From positions 1-53,053 of the forward strand of contig DIDF01000015.1 in NCBI GenBank assembly GCA_002418005.1: a DNA stretch of 53,053 nt, given 5' to 3'. Made by a program: the position numbers and the translations under genes. Positions within the stretch are counted from its first letter, which is position 1. Each line of letters starts with the position of its first letter. Positions 34,887 to 43,126 of the stretch are shown here, piece after piece. Source of the DNA: Lactobacillaceae bacterium UBA5807. Lineage in GTDB: Bacteria > Bacillota > Bacilli > Lactobacillales > Lactobacillaceae. The notes beneath the pieces are model-generated. The model did not search any database and had not been told where the DNA came from. It saw only the letters and a program-made list of their open reading frames with translations.

Positions 34887-35827
34887 TCGATCACCTTTTG
34901 ACCAATTTTAAGAGATTGGCCAGTCCCATTTAAATAATCAGTAATTTGCTGTTTTGGTTTACCAGAAGGCTGGACTTCAATTAAAGAAAGAACTGTTCCT
35001 TGACCGGCGGCAATGAGCAACTGGTGCTTGGTCTTTTCAACAATTGTTCCAGGTTTCATATTGGTTTTTGAATCCACTACTTTGGTTTGCCAAATTTTTG
35101 TCCGTTTACCATTTAAAATAACATAGGAACCAGGATCAGGGCGTAATGCCCGAACTTTAGCATCTACAAAAAACGCCGTTTTCGAAAAGTCCAACTTTTC
35201 TTGCTCAGGTCGAATATTTGGAGAAAAAATTACTTTTGCTTCATCCTGAGCGACACCTTGAACTTTTCCAGCAATCACCTTGGGTAAAGTTTCCAGCAAC
35301 AAATCCCGGCCAATGATACTTAATTTTTCGAACATTGTTTCGGTATCATCAGAATTAGTGATTGGGACTGCTTTTTGAGAAATAATATCGCCGGCATCCA
35401 TTTTTTTGACCATGTACATAATCGTGATGCCAGTCTTTTTATCACCATTCATAATTGAATATTGAACTGGAGCGCCACCACGATATTTTGGCAAAAGCGA
35501 GCCATGAACATTAATTGCCGCAATTTTTGCTGAATCAATAAGTTTCATTGGCAAAAACTGCCCAAAGGCTGCTGTAATAATTAAATCAGGCTTTAAAGAA
35601 ATCATTTTCTCCATTTCAGGGCTTTTGGATAATTTCTTGGGTTGAAATAAAGGCAAATTTAACTTTTCAGCCAAAACTTTCACTGGACTTTTTTCAATCC
35701 GATGTTTTCTTCCTACTGGTTTATCTGGTTGAGTAACTACACCAAGTATTTCATATCCGTTATCGACTAATCCTTGTAAAACCGGAACACTAAATTTTGG
35801 AGTGCCCATAAAAATAACTGATGTCAA
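34883..35827 (-). CDS. fmt: Methionyl-tRNA formyltransferase
   Basis: Fmt formylates initiator Met-tRNA. The 314-residue protein has the N-terminal Rossmann-like domain with VIFMGTPKFSVPVL, the folate site INVHGSLLPKYRGGAPVQ (catalytic Asn and His), MYMVKKMDAGDI (catalytic Asp), and a C-terminal tRNA-binding OB domain (about 205-310). The start is TTG 35827, eight bases after AAAGGAA. It overlaps rsmB by four bases and follows priA by 14 nt. Confidence 0.96.
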   Translation of the reverse strand: MTSVIFMGTPKFSVPVLQGLVDNGYEILGVVTQPDKPVGRKHRIEKSPVKVLAEKLNLPLFQPKKLSKSPEMEKMISLKPDLIITAAFGQFLPMKLIDSAKIAAINVHGSLLPKYRGGAPVQYSIMNGDKKTGITIMYMVKKMDAGDIISQKAVPITNSDDTETMFEKLSIIGRDLLLETLPKVIAGKVQGVAQDEAKVIFSPNIRPEQEKLDFSKTAFFVDAKVRALRPDPGSYVILNGKRTKIWQTKVVDSKTNMKPGTIVEKTKHQLLIAAGQGTVLSLIEVQPSGKPKQQITDYLNGTGQSLKIGQKVIE

Positions 35828-35841
35828 TATGCTATTCCTTT

Positions 35842-38253
35842 CTACATTAAATCAATTGGCTCATTATCAATTGATAATAAGAACCCATGATTATTTTTGG
35901 ATTGAGAGTTTTCAAGTAAATGATTCAAAGAATTAAACAAATTCGGCTCTTTTCGGTATTTGATAATGACTTGATAATAATAACGATTATCAATTCGGGT
36001 AATCATTTTTGGCGTTGGACCCAGTAAAATTGCCGAATTAGACAAGTTGTTTTTTAAATACCGGGCAACGGAAAACATTTTCGAAGCCACTGCCCGCTCG
36101 TTTGGGTCACTACCTGTTAATTTAACTAAAAAATAGTATGGCGGATATTTACCTAAATGTCTAATACGCATTTCAGTAGCATAAAATTTTTCATAATCCT
36201 GTTGTTTAGCCAGTTGAATTGAATAATGATCAGGATTAAAGGTCTGAATAATGACCTCCCCAGTTTTATCGGCTCTACCAGCTCTACCAGCAACCTGCGT
36301 AAGCAACTGAAAAGTCCTTTCACTGGAGCGAAAATCAGGAAACTGCAAACTAGAATCGGCGTTTAATACCCCAACTAAAGTAACGTTTGGAAAATCTAAT
36401 CCCTTAGCAATCATTTGGGTACCTAGGAGAATATCTGCTTTATGAGAACCAAATTTATTGATAATTGCTTCATGTGAACCCTTTTTTCTTGTGGTATCAA
36501 CATCCATTCTGAGAACTTTAGCAAAAGGAAAGTCGTTTTTGACCTGTTCTTCTAATTGCTGGCTGCCAGTTCCATAAAATCGAATTTGATGGCTTCCACA
36601 TTTTGGACACTTAGTTGGAATAGGCTCTCGATGACCGCAGTAATGACAATTTAGACTATGAGTATCCTTGTGCACCGTTAATGAGATATCACAATTTGGA
36701 CATTTTGGTACATACCCACAATTGCGACACATTAAAAAGGCAGAATACCCTCTGCGATTAAGGAGCAAGATTATCTGTTCCTTTCGAGAAAGCTTCTCCT
36801 TGATTGCTTCGCTGAGTTCTTGTGACATGATTGCCGATGTATGAGATTCGATCTCCCTTTTCATGTCAATAATTGAAACTTTAGGCAAAACATGTTGATT
36901 TACTCGATGAGGTAGCCGAATCAAATGATATACGTCTTTACTTGCCCGGGCCCGAGATTCCAAAGATGGGGTTGCACTTCCTAAAACAACTGGGCAATGG
37001 TGGTATTTGGCTCGCCATTTAGCAATTTCTTTGGTCCGATATCTTGGATTATCGGTTTGTTTATAACTGCTATCATGTTCCTCATCAATTACAATTAAAC
37101 CAATATTCTTCAATGGAGCGAACACGGCTGATCGAACGCCAACCACAACGGATGCAGAGCCGTTGTTTATTCTCTGCCATTCATCGTATCGTTCACCATT
37201 GGATAATGCGCTATGAAGCATGGCAACTTTATTGCCAAACCGGCTTCTAATTCGATGAACAATCTGCGGGGTTAATGTGATTTCAGGAACTAACATCAAG
37301 GCATTCCTGCCCAAACTCAAGGTATGAGCAATTGCTTGAAGGTAGACTTCCGTTTTCCCCGACCCAGTAACTCCTTCTAATAAGTAAACTCGATCTTCAT
37401 GCTTATCTTCCGATGTGTTAATCTGATCAACAGCATTTTGTTGGTCTGAATTCAACTTAAGTGGATGACTAGGCTGAATGGGAGTTAAAAATGGATCCCG
37501 GATTTTTTTTGCCTTAAATCTCTTAATCCAGCCTTTTTGTTCGGCACTTTTAATTGTCGATGAAGGGATTCCTTTTTTAATTAAATCACTTTGGAAAAAT
37601 GTTTTATCAGACTGTTTAAGCAGCTCTTTTACCAAACGAATCTGGCCTTTGGCATTACCTGGAAGAGATTTTTGAATTGATTCAATTTGCGGAATACCGA
37701 TATTTCGACGAACAGCTTCAGCTAAAACTGACTTGACTCTTTTATCAACTATATAGTCCACTTTAACTTTTTTATCATTGATTAAGTTAAGTAATCGGCT
37801 TAATTGTTCAGAATTCAATTTTTTGTTATCAACAGTGATAGAGTTTTCCCTGCCAAACAAATCACTGTTACTATTTGCAGTCTGAGCACTAAGAGCTGTA
37901 ACTACCTTTTTTACCTTAGTTCTCATCCCACCTGGAAGCATTGTTTGCAAACAGCTAATTTTAAAAGAAAAAGTATCACGGCTCATCCAGTCCGCTAATT
38001 CCAGTAATTCTTCATTAATTACAGGATAAAGATCAACCAAGCTGCTGATTGGCTTTAATTTGCCCTTAAAATTCGTTGAATCAGAAATTCCGATTACAAA
38101 TCCAGTGACACTTCTTCTGCCAAAAGGTACTTTGACCCGCATTCCGGCGGAAACCTGTTTGGTTAAATTGGCGGGAATCAAATAACTGTATGCATTATTT
38201 GTTTGATTAGTCGGAACATCAACGATCACTTGAGCAACCTGCACGTTATTCAT
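35842..38253 (-). CDS. priA: Primosomal replication protein N' (PriA helicase)
   Basis: PriA reloads the replisome at stalled forks. The 803-residue protein has an N-terminal DNA-binding domain, Walker A EGVTGSGKTEVYLQ, the DEEH box in IVIDEEHDSSY, LGSATPSLE, and in the helicase C-terminal half eight zinc-binding cysteines (CRNCG, CPNC, CHYCG, CPKCG), followed by LGTQMIAKGLDFP and TQVAGRAGRA. It overlaps the end of coaBC by eight bases. Length is typical. Confidence 0.97.
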   Translation of the reverse strand: MNNVQVAQVIVDVPTNQTNNAYSYLIPANLTKQVSAGMRVKVPFGRRSVTGFVIGISDSTNFKGKLKPISSLVDLYPVINEELLELADWMSRDTFSFKISCLQTMLPGGMRTKVKKVVTALSAQTANSNSDLFGRENSITVDNKKLNSEQLSRLLNLINDKKVKVDYIVDKRVKSVLAEAVRRNIGIPQIESIQKSLPGNAKGQIRLVKELLKQSDKTFFQSDLIKKGIPSSTIKSAEQKGWIKRFKAKKIRDPFLTPIQPSHPLKLNSDQQNAVDQINTSEDKHEDRVYLLEGVTGSGKTEVYLQAIAHTLSLGRNALMLVPEITLTPQIVHRIRSRFGNKVAMLHSALSNGERYDEWQRINNGSASVVVGVRSAVFAPLKNIGLIVIDEEHDSSYKQTDNPRYRTKEIAKWRAKYHHCPVVLGSATPSLESRARASKDVYHLIRLPHRVNQHVLPKVSIIDMKREIESHTSAIMSQELSEAIKEKLSRKEQIILLLNRRGYSAFLMCRNCGYVPKCPNCDISLTVHKDTHSLNCHYCGHREPIPTKCPKCGSHQIRFYGTGSQQLEEQVKNDFPFAKVLRMDVDTTRKKGSHEAIINKFGSHKADILLGTQMIAKGLDFPNVTLVGVLNADSSLQFPDFRSSERTFQLLTQVAGRAGRADKTGEVIIQTFNPDHYSIQLAKQQDYEKFYATEMRIRHLGKYPPYYFLVKLTGSDPNERAVASKMFSVARYLKNNLSNSAILLGPTPKMITRIDNRYYYQVIIKYRKEPNLFNSLNHLLENSQSKNNHGFLLSIDNEPIDLM

Positions 38254-39472
38254 CCTTTACCTTCAATATTTTCTTCGAAATAGCATGAATCAATTCTTCA
38301 GCAATTTTTACTTTACTAAGTTTTTTGGTTCTTTGTTGGTTACCGTCTTTAAAAATGAAGGTAACCTGGTTTTCGTCAGAGCCAAAGCCAATTTTGGGGT
38401 TAGAAACATCGTTTGCTACAATCATGTCTAAGTTTTTTTCAGAAATCTTTTTATTGGCATTAGCTAGTAAATCATTAGTTTCTGCGGCAAAGCCCACCAA
38501 AAATTGGTCTTTTCTTTTAGTTTTACCGACTGTTTTAATTATATCCGGATTTTTTATTAATTTTAAAGTCCAAGTATCTTGTCCTGGCTGTTTTTTTATC
38601 TTTTTATCTGCAATCGTTTCTGGTCTAAAGTCTGAAATTGCGGCGGCCATAATTAGCCCATCTGAATTGACAAATTTTTTTGATACAGCTTCAAACATTT
38701 CCTGAGTAGTTGAAACTGGAATGAAATCAATTTTTTTATTATTAACTGGTAATGTAGTATTTGCAGCAATTAAAGTAACATCGGCTCCTTGATTACTTGC
38801 AGCCTGAGCTACCGCAAAACCCATTTTTCCAGAAGACCGGTTAGTTATGTACCTCACTGGATCAATGTTTTCTCTGGTTCCTCCTGCGGTAACTATAATT
38901 TTCTTATGCAAAAGGGGTTGATTACCTGGATGGTTCACTTTTTTATCGATCCATTGAAAGATATCTTCGGGTTCAGGCATTCTTCCCTTACCTTGATAGC
39001 CTTCTGCCAAAAATCCATTTGCCGGGTCCATGATAAAGTCACCATTTTTAACTAAGAAATTAAGATTTCGCTGAGTAGCCGGATTATTTAACATTTTAGG
39101 ATTCATTGCCGGAACAATAAAGATCGGCACTTTTGTTGCTAACAAGGTTGTCGATACAACGTCGTCTGCAAGTCCATTTGCCATTTTGGAAATAATATTG
39201 GCGGTGGCAGGAGCGACAACGGCAATATCTGTGGAATCAGCAATACTAATATGAATTATTTTGTCCGGCTCACCAGTACTAAACTCGTTGGTGATTACTT
39301 TATCCTTAGTCAAGGATTGAAACACTAACGGGGTTATAAACTTCTGAGCCGCTTTTGTCATTACTACTTGGACATGATTGCCGTTTTTTATAAAAATTCT
39401 TGCTAAAGACAAAGATTTGTATACTGCAATACTTCCGGAAACAAAAAGCGTGATGTTTTTATTTGTAATCAA
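38246..39472 (-). CDS. coaBC: Bifunctional phosphopantothenoylcysteine decarboxylase/synthetase CoaBC
   Basis: CoaBC makes 4'-phosphopantetheine in two steps of coenzyme A synthesis. The N-terminal flavin domain (CoaC, about 1-180) has FVSGSIAVYKSL, VAPATANIISKMANGLADD and PAMNPKML; the C-terminal synthetase (CoaB) has VTAGGTRENIDPVRYITNRSSGKMGFA and AAISDFRP. The substrate clamp reads GFLAEGYQGKGRM, with Glu where E. coli CoaC has Cys158. The frame opens at TTG 39493, but TTG 39472 is preferred because AGGTGA lies five bases upstream and the family begins there, giving about 408 residues. Confidence 0.93.
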   Translation of the reverse strand: MITNKNITLFVSGSIAVYKSLSLARIFIKNGNHVQVVMTKAAQKFITPLVFQSLTKDKVITNEFSTGEPDKIIHISIADSTDIAVVAPATANIISKMANGLADDVVSTTLLATKVPIFIVPAMNPKMLNNPATQRNLNFLVKNGDFIMDPANGFLAEGYQGKGRMPEPEDIFQWIDKKVNHPGNQPLLHKKIIVTAGGTRENIDPVRYITNRSSGKMGFAVAQAASNQGADVTLIAANTTLPVNNKKIDFIPVSTTQEMFEAVSKKFVNSDGLIMAAAISDFRPETIADKKIKKQPGQDTWTLKLIKNPDIIKTVGKTKRKDQFLVGFAAETNDLLANANKKISEKNLDMIVANDVSNPKIGFGSDENQVTFIFKDGNQQRTKKLSKVKIAEELIHAISKKILKVKDE

Positions 39473-39502
39473 CCTACTCACCTCATTTATCAAATCAAAC
39501 TA

Positions 39503-39511
39503 ATTGTACCA
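39503..39511 (-). promoter_or_regulatory. Extended -10 promoter for the coaBC-to-prkC operon
   Basis: On the minus strand TGGTACAAT is an extended -10 (TGn plus TACAAT) about 30 bases before coaBC and after the rpoZ terminator. No good -35 is present. Confidence 0.45.
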
Positions 39512-39542
39512 AATATCCATTCAACAAGGGAGAAGGTGCCCA

Positions 39543-39585
39543 AAAAGAAAAAGATTGGAACAAAATTAACTTTTGTCCAATCCTT
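39543..39585 (-). terminator. Intrinsic terminator after rpoZ
   Basis: On the minus strand AAGGATTGGACAAAA pairs with TTTTGTTCCAATCTT around a short loop, followed by TTTCTTTTT, six bases after the rpoZ stop. Confidence 0.85.
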
Positions 39586-39591
39586 AAAACC

Positions 39592-39807
39592 TTAATTGTT
39601 TAAATCTTTTTGGTTGGGATCAATTTGCAATACCCCAGCATTAATTTCTTCCAAAGCCTTACCGACTGATTTAGAAGATTTATATTCACTCAAAAGAGGC
39701 TTGGCACCAGCATCGAGTTCGTGAGCTCTTTTGCTAGCTAACATAACCAAAGAATAACGTGAATCGATTTTATCTAATAAATCATCCACAGATGGATAAA
39801 GTAACAT
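39592..39807 (-). CDS. rpoZ: DNA-directed RNA polymerase omega subunit
   Basis: Omega is a small chaperone-like subunit of RNA polymerase. The 71-residue protein reads YPSVDDLLDKIDSRYSLVML and ASKRAHELDAG, then KSVGKALEEINAGVL, all typical. It starts immediately after the gmk stop, the usual gmk-rpoZ pair. Length is normal for lactobacilli. Confidence 0.96.
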   Translation of the reverse strand: MLLYPSVDDLLDKIDSRYSLVMLASKRAHELDAGAKPLLSEYKSSKSVGKALEEINAGVLQIDPNQKDLNN

Positions 39808-39808
39808 A

Positions 39809-40423
39809 TTATTTGTCTCCTAACATAGATTCATAATCTGGCATAACTCTTGAAACTCGCAAACGTTCACTGCGAATAATTGCCTTAATTCGATCAACAG
39901 CTAACGGAACTTTATCATTAAGAACAGCATAATCGTAATTTCTCATCATTGCAATCTCTGAGACTGCTTTCTTAATTCTTTTGTTGATTACATCCATTTT
40001 ATCAGTTCCCCGGCCAATTAATCGGTGCTTTAACTCCATTAAATCCGGCGGTGTCAAAAATACAAATACTGCATCAGGGCAATTTGCTCTAACTTGCATT
40101 GCACCATTAACTTCAATTTCCAGAAAAACATCTTTCCCTTCATCTAAAGTTTGATTAACATATTTTAATGGTGTCCCGTAATAGTTATCGACGTACTTGG
40201 CGTATTCAAGCATTTCACCATTCTGAATGCTGTTCTCAAATTCTTCTTTACTTACAAAATAGTAATCGACACCATTTTTTTCGCCAGGTCTGGGTTTTCT
40301 TGTAGTCATTGAAGTTGAATACTCAAAATCGACGTCTTTTTCCGCAAACAAGGCTTTTCTTACTGTTCCTTTGCCCACTCCTGAAGGACCAGACAAAACG
40401 ATTAACATTCCTCTTTTAGCCAT
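39809..40423 (-). CDS. gmk: Guanylate kinase
   Basis: Gmk phosphorylates GMP to GDP. The 204-residue protein has the P-loop LSGPSGVGKGTVRKAL, the GMP-binding region STSMTTRKPRPGEKNGVDYYF, FLEIEVNGAMQVR and the lid region. The frame opens at 40438, but ATG 40423 (MAKRGMLIVLSGPSG) is chosen because GAGGGAG lies eight bases upstream. It is divergent from the YolD-like gene and precedes rpoZ. Confidence 0.96.
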   Translation of the reverse strand: MAKRGMLIVLSGPSGVGKGTVRKALFAEKDVDFEYSTSMTTRKPRPGEKNGVDYYFVSKEEFENSIQNGEMLEYAKYVDNYYGTPLKYVNQTLDEGKDVFLEIEVNGAMQVRANCPDAVFVFLTPPDLMELKHRLIGRGTDKMDVINKRIKKAVSEIAMMRNYDYAVLNDKVPLAVDRIKAIIRSERLRVSRVMPDYESMLGDK

Positions 40424-40457
40424 TTTGAACTCCCTCATAAATTATAATTTAACTGCT

Positions 40458-40486
40458 ATTATCACTTATTTTCAAACTTTTTACAA
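40458..40486 (-). promoter_or_regulatory. Sigma-A type promoter for gmk-rpoZ
   Basis: On the minus strand TTGTAA (40481-40486) and GATAAT (40458-40463) are 17 bp apart, about 35 bases before gmk. It lies back to back with the SOS-type promoter of the divergent gene. Confidence 0.5.
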
Positions 40487-40528
40487 GTCATAATTAACCA
40501 TTTATGAAAAGAATAAGAAAAATATGTC

Positions 40529-40557
40529 TTGATTTTCCAAACGTTTGTTCGTATAAT
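40529..40557 (+). promoter_or_regulatory. Sigma-A type promoter of the YolD-like gene
   Basis: TTGATT (40529-40534) and a perfect TATAAT (40552-40557) are 17 bp apart. A LexA-type box fills the spacer, so a bound repressor would block RNA polymerase. Confidence 0.75.
40538..40551 (+). promoter_or_regulatory. LexA (SOS) box 1, inside the promoter spacer
   Basis: CAAACGTTTGTTCG matches the Gram-positive LexA consensus CGAACNNNNGTTCG except for the second base. It touches the -10 hexamer. Confidence 0.65.
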
Positions 40558-40564
40558 AAAAATA

Positions 40565-40578
40565 CAAACAAATGTTCG
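40565..40578 (+). promoter_or_regulatory. LexA (SOS) box 2, downstream of the -10
   Basis: CAAACAAATGTTCG matches CGAACNNNNGTTCG except for the second base and fits CGAACRNRYGTTYG at 13 of 14 positions. It is centred 27 bp after box 1 and lies just before the ribosome binding site. Confidence 0.75.
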
Positions 40579-40589
40579 GGGTGAACAAT

Positions 40590-40901
40590 ATGCAGAATAA
40601 ACAAACACGCTTAAACGAAATAACTGATGCAATGAAAACTAATTACCATAAGTTTTTAAAAATCATTCCAAATGGTAATCCAATAAAAGAACAAATGCCC
40701 CATTTTCAATTAGTTTTATTTGCTAATCAAGCAAGTGAGAAAAATTACGTTGTAACGGTTAAGTTTAATAATAATTTGAATCCCGTGACCGGAAAAATTG
40801 AAAAACTGGATCAAGAAAAACTACTAATAACAACAAAACATGGTAATTTTTCTAGAATTACTAACTTTAATGAAATCCAAGCAATCTGTCGAGTGTATTA
40901 A
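40590..40901 (+). CDS. YolD-like protein, predicted SOS-inducible
   Basis: A 103-residue protein with no membrane segment. The C-terminal part (NPVTGKIEKLDQEK ... SRITNFNEIQAI) resembles the YolD-like family, a small beta-barrel fold often encoded beside Y-family polymerase (UvrX/UmuC) genes; the match is by pattern only. An upstream in-frame ATG (40572) lies inside a LexA-type box, so ATG 40590, preceded by GGGGTGA, is preferred. Two LexA boxes bracket the promoter. The gene lies between recN and gmk, which are normally adjacent, and points against both; it ends in the same TTAA as recN. No polymerase gene is present in the window. Confidence 0.7.
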   Translation: MQNKQTRLNEITDAMKTNYHKFLKIIPNGNPIKEQMPHFQLVLFANQASEKNYVVTVKFNNNLNPVTGKIEKLDQEKLLITTKHGNFSRITNFNEIQAICRVY

Positions 40902-42598
40902 GCAATTTTCTTAATTTTAGCCTTTTCTTGATTGGCTAATTTAATAAGTTCTTCGGCATGTTCCCTAGTAAGCTTAGTTACTTCAGTTCCAGCCAACATT
41001 CTCGCAATCTCATCAATATTATTTTGGTTGTCTAATTTTTGAACGGAAGTTGTTGTCCGATTATTGGCGACCTTTTTTTGAATAAAGAAATGCTGATCAC
41101 TCATTGCCGCAACTTGAGGTAAATGAGTGATACACAGGACTTGAGATCTAGTTGATATAGTATAAATCTTGTTTCCAATGGCTTGCGCGACTCTTCCAGA
41201 AACTCCGGTATCAACTTCGTCAAATATTATTGAAGTTACTCCCGCTGCTCTGGCAAACATTGTTTTTAAAGCTAACATTATTCGAGAAAGTTCGCCTCCA
41301 GAAGCGGATTTAACCAAAGGAAGCATCTTCTCTCCTGGATTGGTTTGGATATAAAATTCAACACTATCCCGACCATTTCTGTTGAGAACTTGATTTTCTG
41401 TAATGTGAACTTCAAAAACAGCTTTACCCATATAAAGGTCAGCTAATTGTTGAGCAACTTCATGCTCAAGGTTAGCAGCCGCCGTTTTTCTAATCATTGA
41501 TAGTTTAGCCGACTTTTGGATTAATTCTTGTTTTAAGTTGCTTAACTGACTAGCAATATTGTCTTGGGCATTTTGAGTTCCCTGCATATCAGCGAGCTCT
41601 TTTTTTATTTTAGATTCATAATCCAAGATTTGTTCAACAGAATCACCATATTTGTGTTTGAGTTGCGAAATTGTATCCAAACGCTGTTCAACAGCATCAA
41701 GTCTGGATTGGTCAAACTCCAAATTGCTGAGCTGATCATTAATTTGGCTTGCTGCATCCTGCAAAGCATAAAATGCTCCTGACAGGTTCTCTGATATTTC
41801 ATGGAAAGACTTATCCAAGGATTCAATTTCTTGCATATTGCTCATGGCTGATCCAATTGCGTCTAAGGAACTATTTTCATCTGAATCAATTTGTTGATAA
41901 CTGTTAATAAGAGCATCATGAATTCGCTGAAAATTATTTAAACGATCTCTTTCACTTTCAAGGTCAGTGTCTTCATTTGGAGTTAACTTAGCAGATTCTA
42001 TTTCGTGGATTTGAAAATTAAGCATATCCACTCTTTGAGCCCACTGCTTTTCATTTTTTAAACGTTTATCATTTATCGCTTTCAATTTTACATATTTATC
42101 AAAAGTGTTGCGATAGTCTCCCAAGGGGTTTTGAATACTAGGTTCGGCATATTCATCCAATAAGTTAATATGCTTTTCCACATTCATTAAGTCCTGATGA
42201 TCATTTTGCCCTTGGATATCAACAATTGTTTCGCCAATTTTTTTTAGATTTGAAATATTAACTAAAATACCATTAACTCGGCAACTATTTCTGCCATTGC
42301 TAAAAATCTCCCGTTCGATGATTACCGTTCCGTCAGAATGATCGATCCCAAGCTGGTCCAAAATACTATAAGCCAAATTTTGTTTATCTAGGGCAAAACT
42401 ACCCTGAATGACAGCTTTTTTCGCTCCCGTACGAATAAAATCATGTGAACTTCTGCCACCTGCTAAAAGGCTGACCGCATCAATAATTATTGATTTTCCT
42501 GCACCAGTTTCTCCAGTTAGGACAGTCATTCCTGATTGAAATTCAATATCCAAATGTTCAATTATAGCAAAGTCGGTTATTGAAAGTTCGAGTAGCAT
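40898..42598 (-). CDS. recN: DNA repair protein RecN
   Basis: RecN is an SMC-like ATPase that gathers broken DNA ends in recombination repair. The 566-residue protein has Walker A TGETGAGKSIIIDA (about 29-42), coiled coils (about 160-360), SASGGELSRIMLALK and IIFDEVDTGVSGRVAQAI. It lies after argR by 16 nt. Its stop overlaps the convergent YolD-like gene. No LexA-type box was found directly upstream of argR-recN. Confidence 0.96.
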   Translation of the reverse strand: MLLELSITDFAIIEHLDIEFQSGMTVLTGETGAGKSIIIDAVSLLAGGRSSHDFIRTGAKKAVIQGSFALDKQNLAYSILDQLGIDHSDGTVIIEREIFSNGRNSCRVNGILVNISNLKKIGETIVDIQGQNDHQDLMNVEKHINLLDEYAEPSIQNPLGDYRNTFDKYVKLKAINDKRLKNEKQWAQRVDMLNFQIHEIESAKLTPNEDTDLESERDRLNNFQRIHDALINSYQQIDSDENSSLDAIGSAMSNMQEIESLDKSFHEISENLSGAFYALQDAASQINDQLSNLEFDQSRLDAVEQRLDTISQLKHKYGDSVEQILDYESKIKKELADMQGTQNAQDNIASQLSNLKQELIQKSAKLSMIRKTAAANLEHEVAQQLADLYMGKAVFEVHITENQVLNRNGRDSVEFYIQTNPGEKMLPLVKSASGGELSRIMLALKTMFARAAGVTSIIFDEVDTGVSGRVAQAIGNKIYTISTRSQVLCITHLPQVAAMSDQHFFIQKKVANNRTTTSVQKLDNQNNIDEIARMLAGTEVTKLTREHAEELIKLANQEKAKIKKIA

Positions 42599-42614
42599 AA
42601 ATAACTCCTATCTT

Positions 42615-43073
42615 CTAGTCATTAACTAAAAACTGATTAATCTTAGCCTCAAATTTATTGGCTGATTCGTCATCAGTTGCAATAATCAAAACGGTATTAT
42701 CGTCACCAATTGTCCCAAATAATTCAGAGTAATTCATTTGATCAATTAAATTGGAAATTACCGGACCACTTCCAGGAAGTACTTTTAAAAAGATCATTTT
42801 ATTTTGTTTATTAATCGATACAAATGAATCCCGGACAGTTTGAATCAGTTTCTTTTCATTGTCAACGTTTTTTTGTGAAGGCATACTGTAACGATATCCA
42901 CCAGAAACTGAAGGAACTTTAACCAGTTGCATATCCTTGATATCCCTTGAGACTGTTGCCTGAGTGACTGCAACTCCTTGCTGCTGCAAAAGAGAGACAA
43001 AATCCTCTTGTCTTTGAATGTTATTATTTGAAAGCAGTCGCTTGATTAATCTCTGACGATCTTTTTTTCTCAT
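42615..43073 (-). CDS. argR: Arginine repressor family regulator ArgR
   Basis: ArgR/AhrC proteins form hexamers that bind ARG boxes when arginine is present. The 152-residue protein has the N-terminal winged helix (about 1-70: KRLLSNNNIQRQEDFVSLLQ, VTQATVSRDIKDMQLVKVPS) and a C-terminal arginine-binding/oligomerisation domain with GTIGDDNTVLIIATDD. It sits before recN as in many Firmicutes. An ARG-box-like sequence is 20-35 nt upstream of its start. No arginine metabolism genes are in the window. Confidence 0.95.
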   Translation of the reverse strand: MRKKDRQRLIKRLLSNNNIQRQEDFVSLLQQQGVAVTQATVSRDIKDMQLVKVPSVSGGYRYSMPSQKNVDNEKKLIQTVRDSFVSINKQNKMIFLKVLPGSGPVISNLIDQMNYSELFGTIGDDNTVLIIATDDESANKFEAKINQFLVND

Positions 43074-43090
43074 ATAATTTCTCCTAATCT

Positions 43091-43108
43091 AATTAATAAA
43101 AATGCATA
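43091..43108. promoter_or_regulatory. ARG-box-like operator upstream of argR
   Basis: AATTAATAAAAATGCATA on the plus strand matches a Bacillus-type ARG box (CATGAATAAAAATTCAAG, from memory) at 13 of 18 positions. A half-site AATGAATAAT lies on the minus strand at 43119-43128, so a two-box operator is possible. It suggests autoregulation. Confidence 0.5.
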
Positions 43109-43126
43109 GAAGATCCAAATTATTCA

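Noticed and set aside
40572..40589. Upstream ATG as start of the YolD-like protein
   Set aside because: It lies inside LexA-type box 2 and has no ribosome binding site; the ATG at 40590 has GGGGTGA at good spacing.
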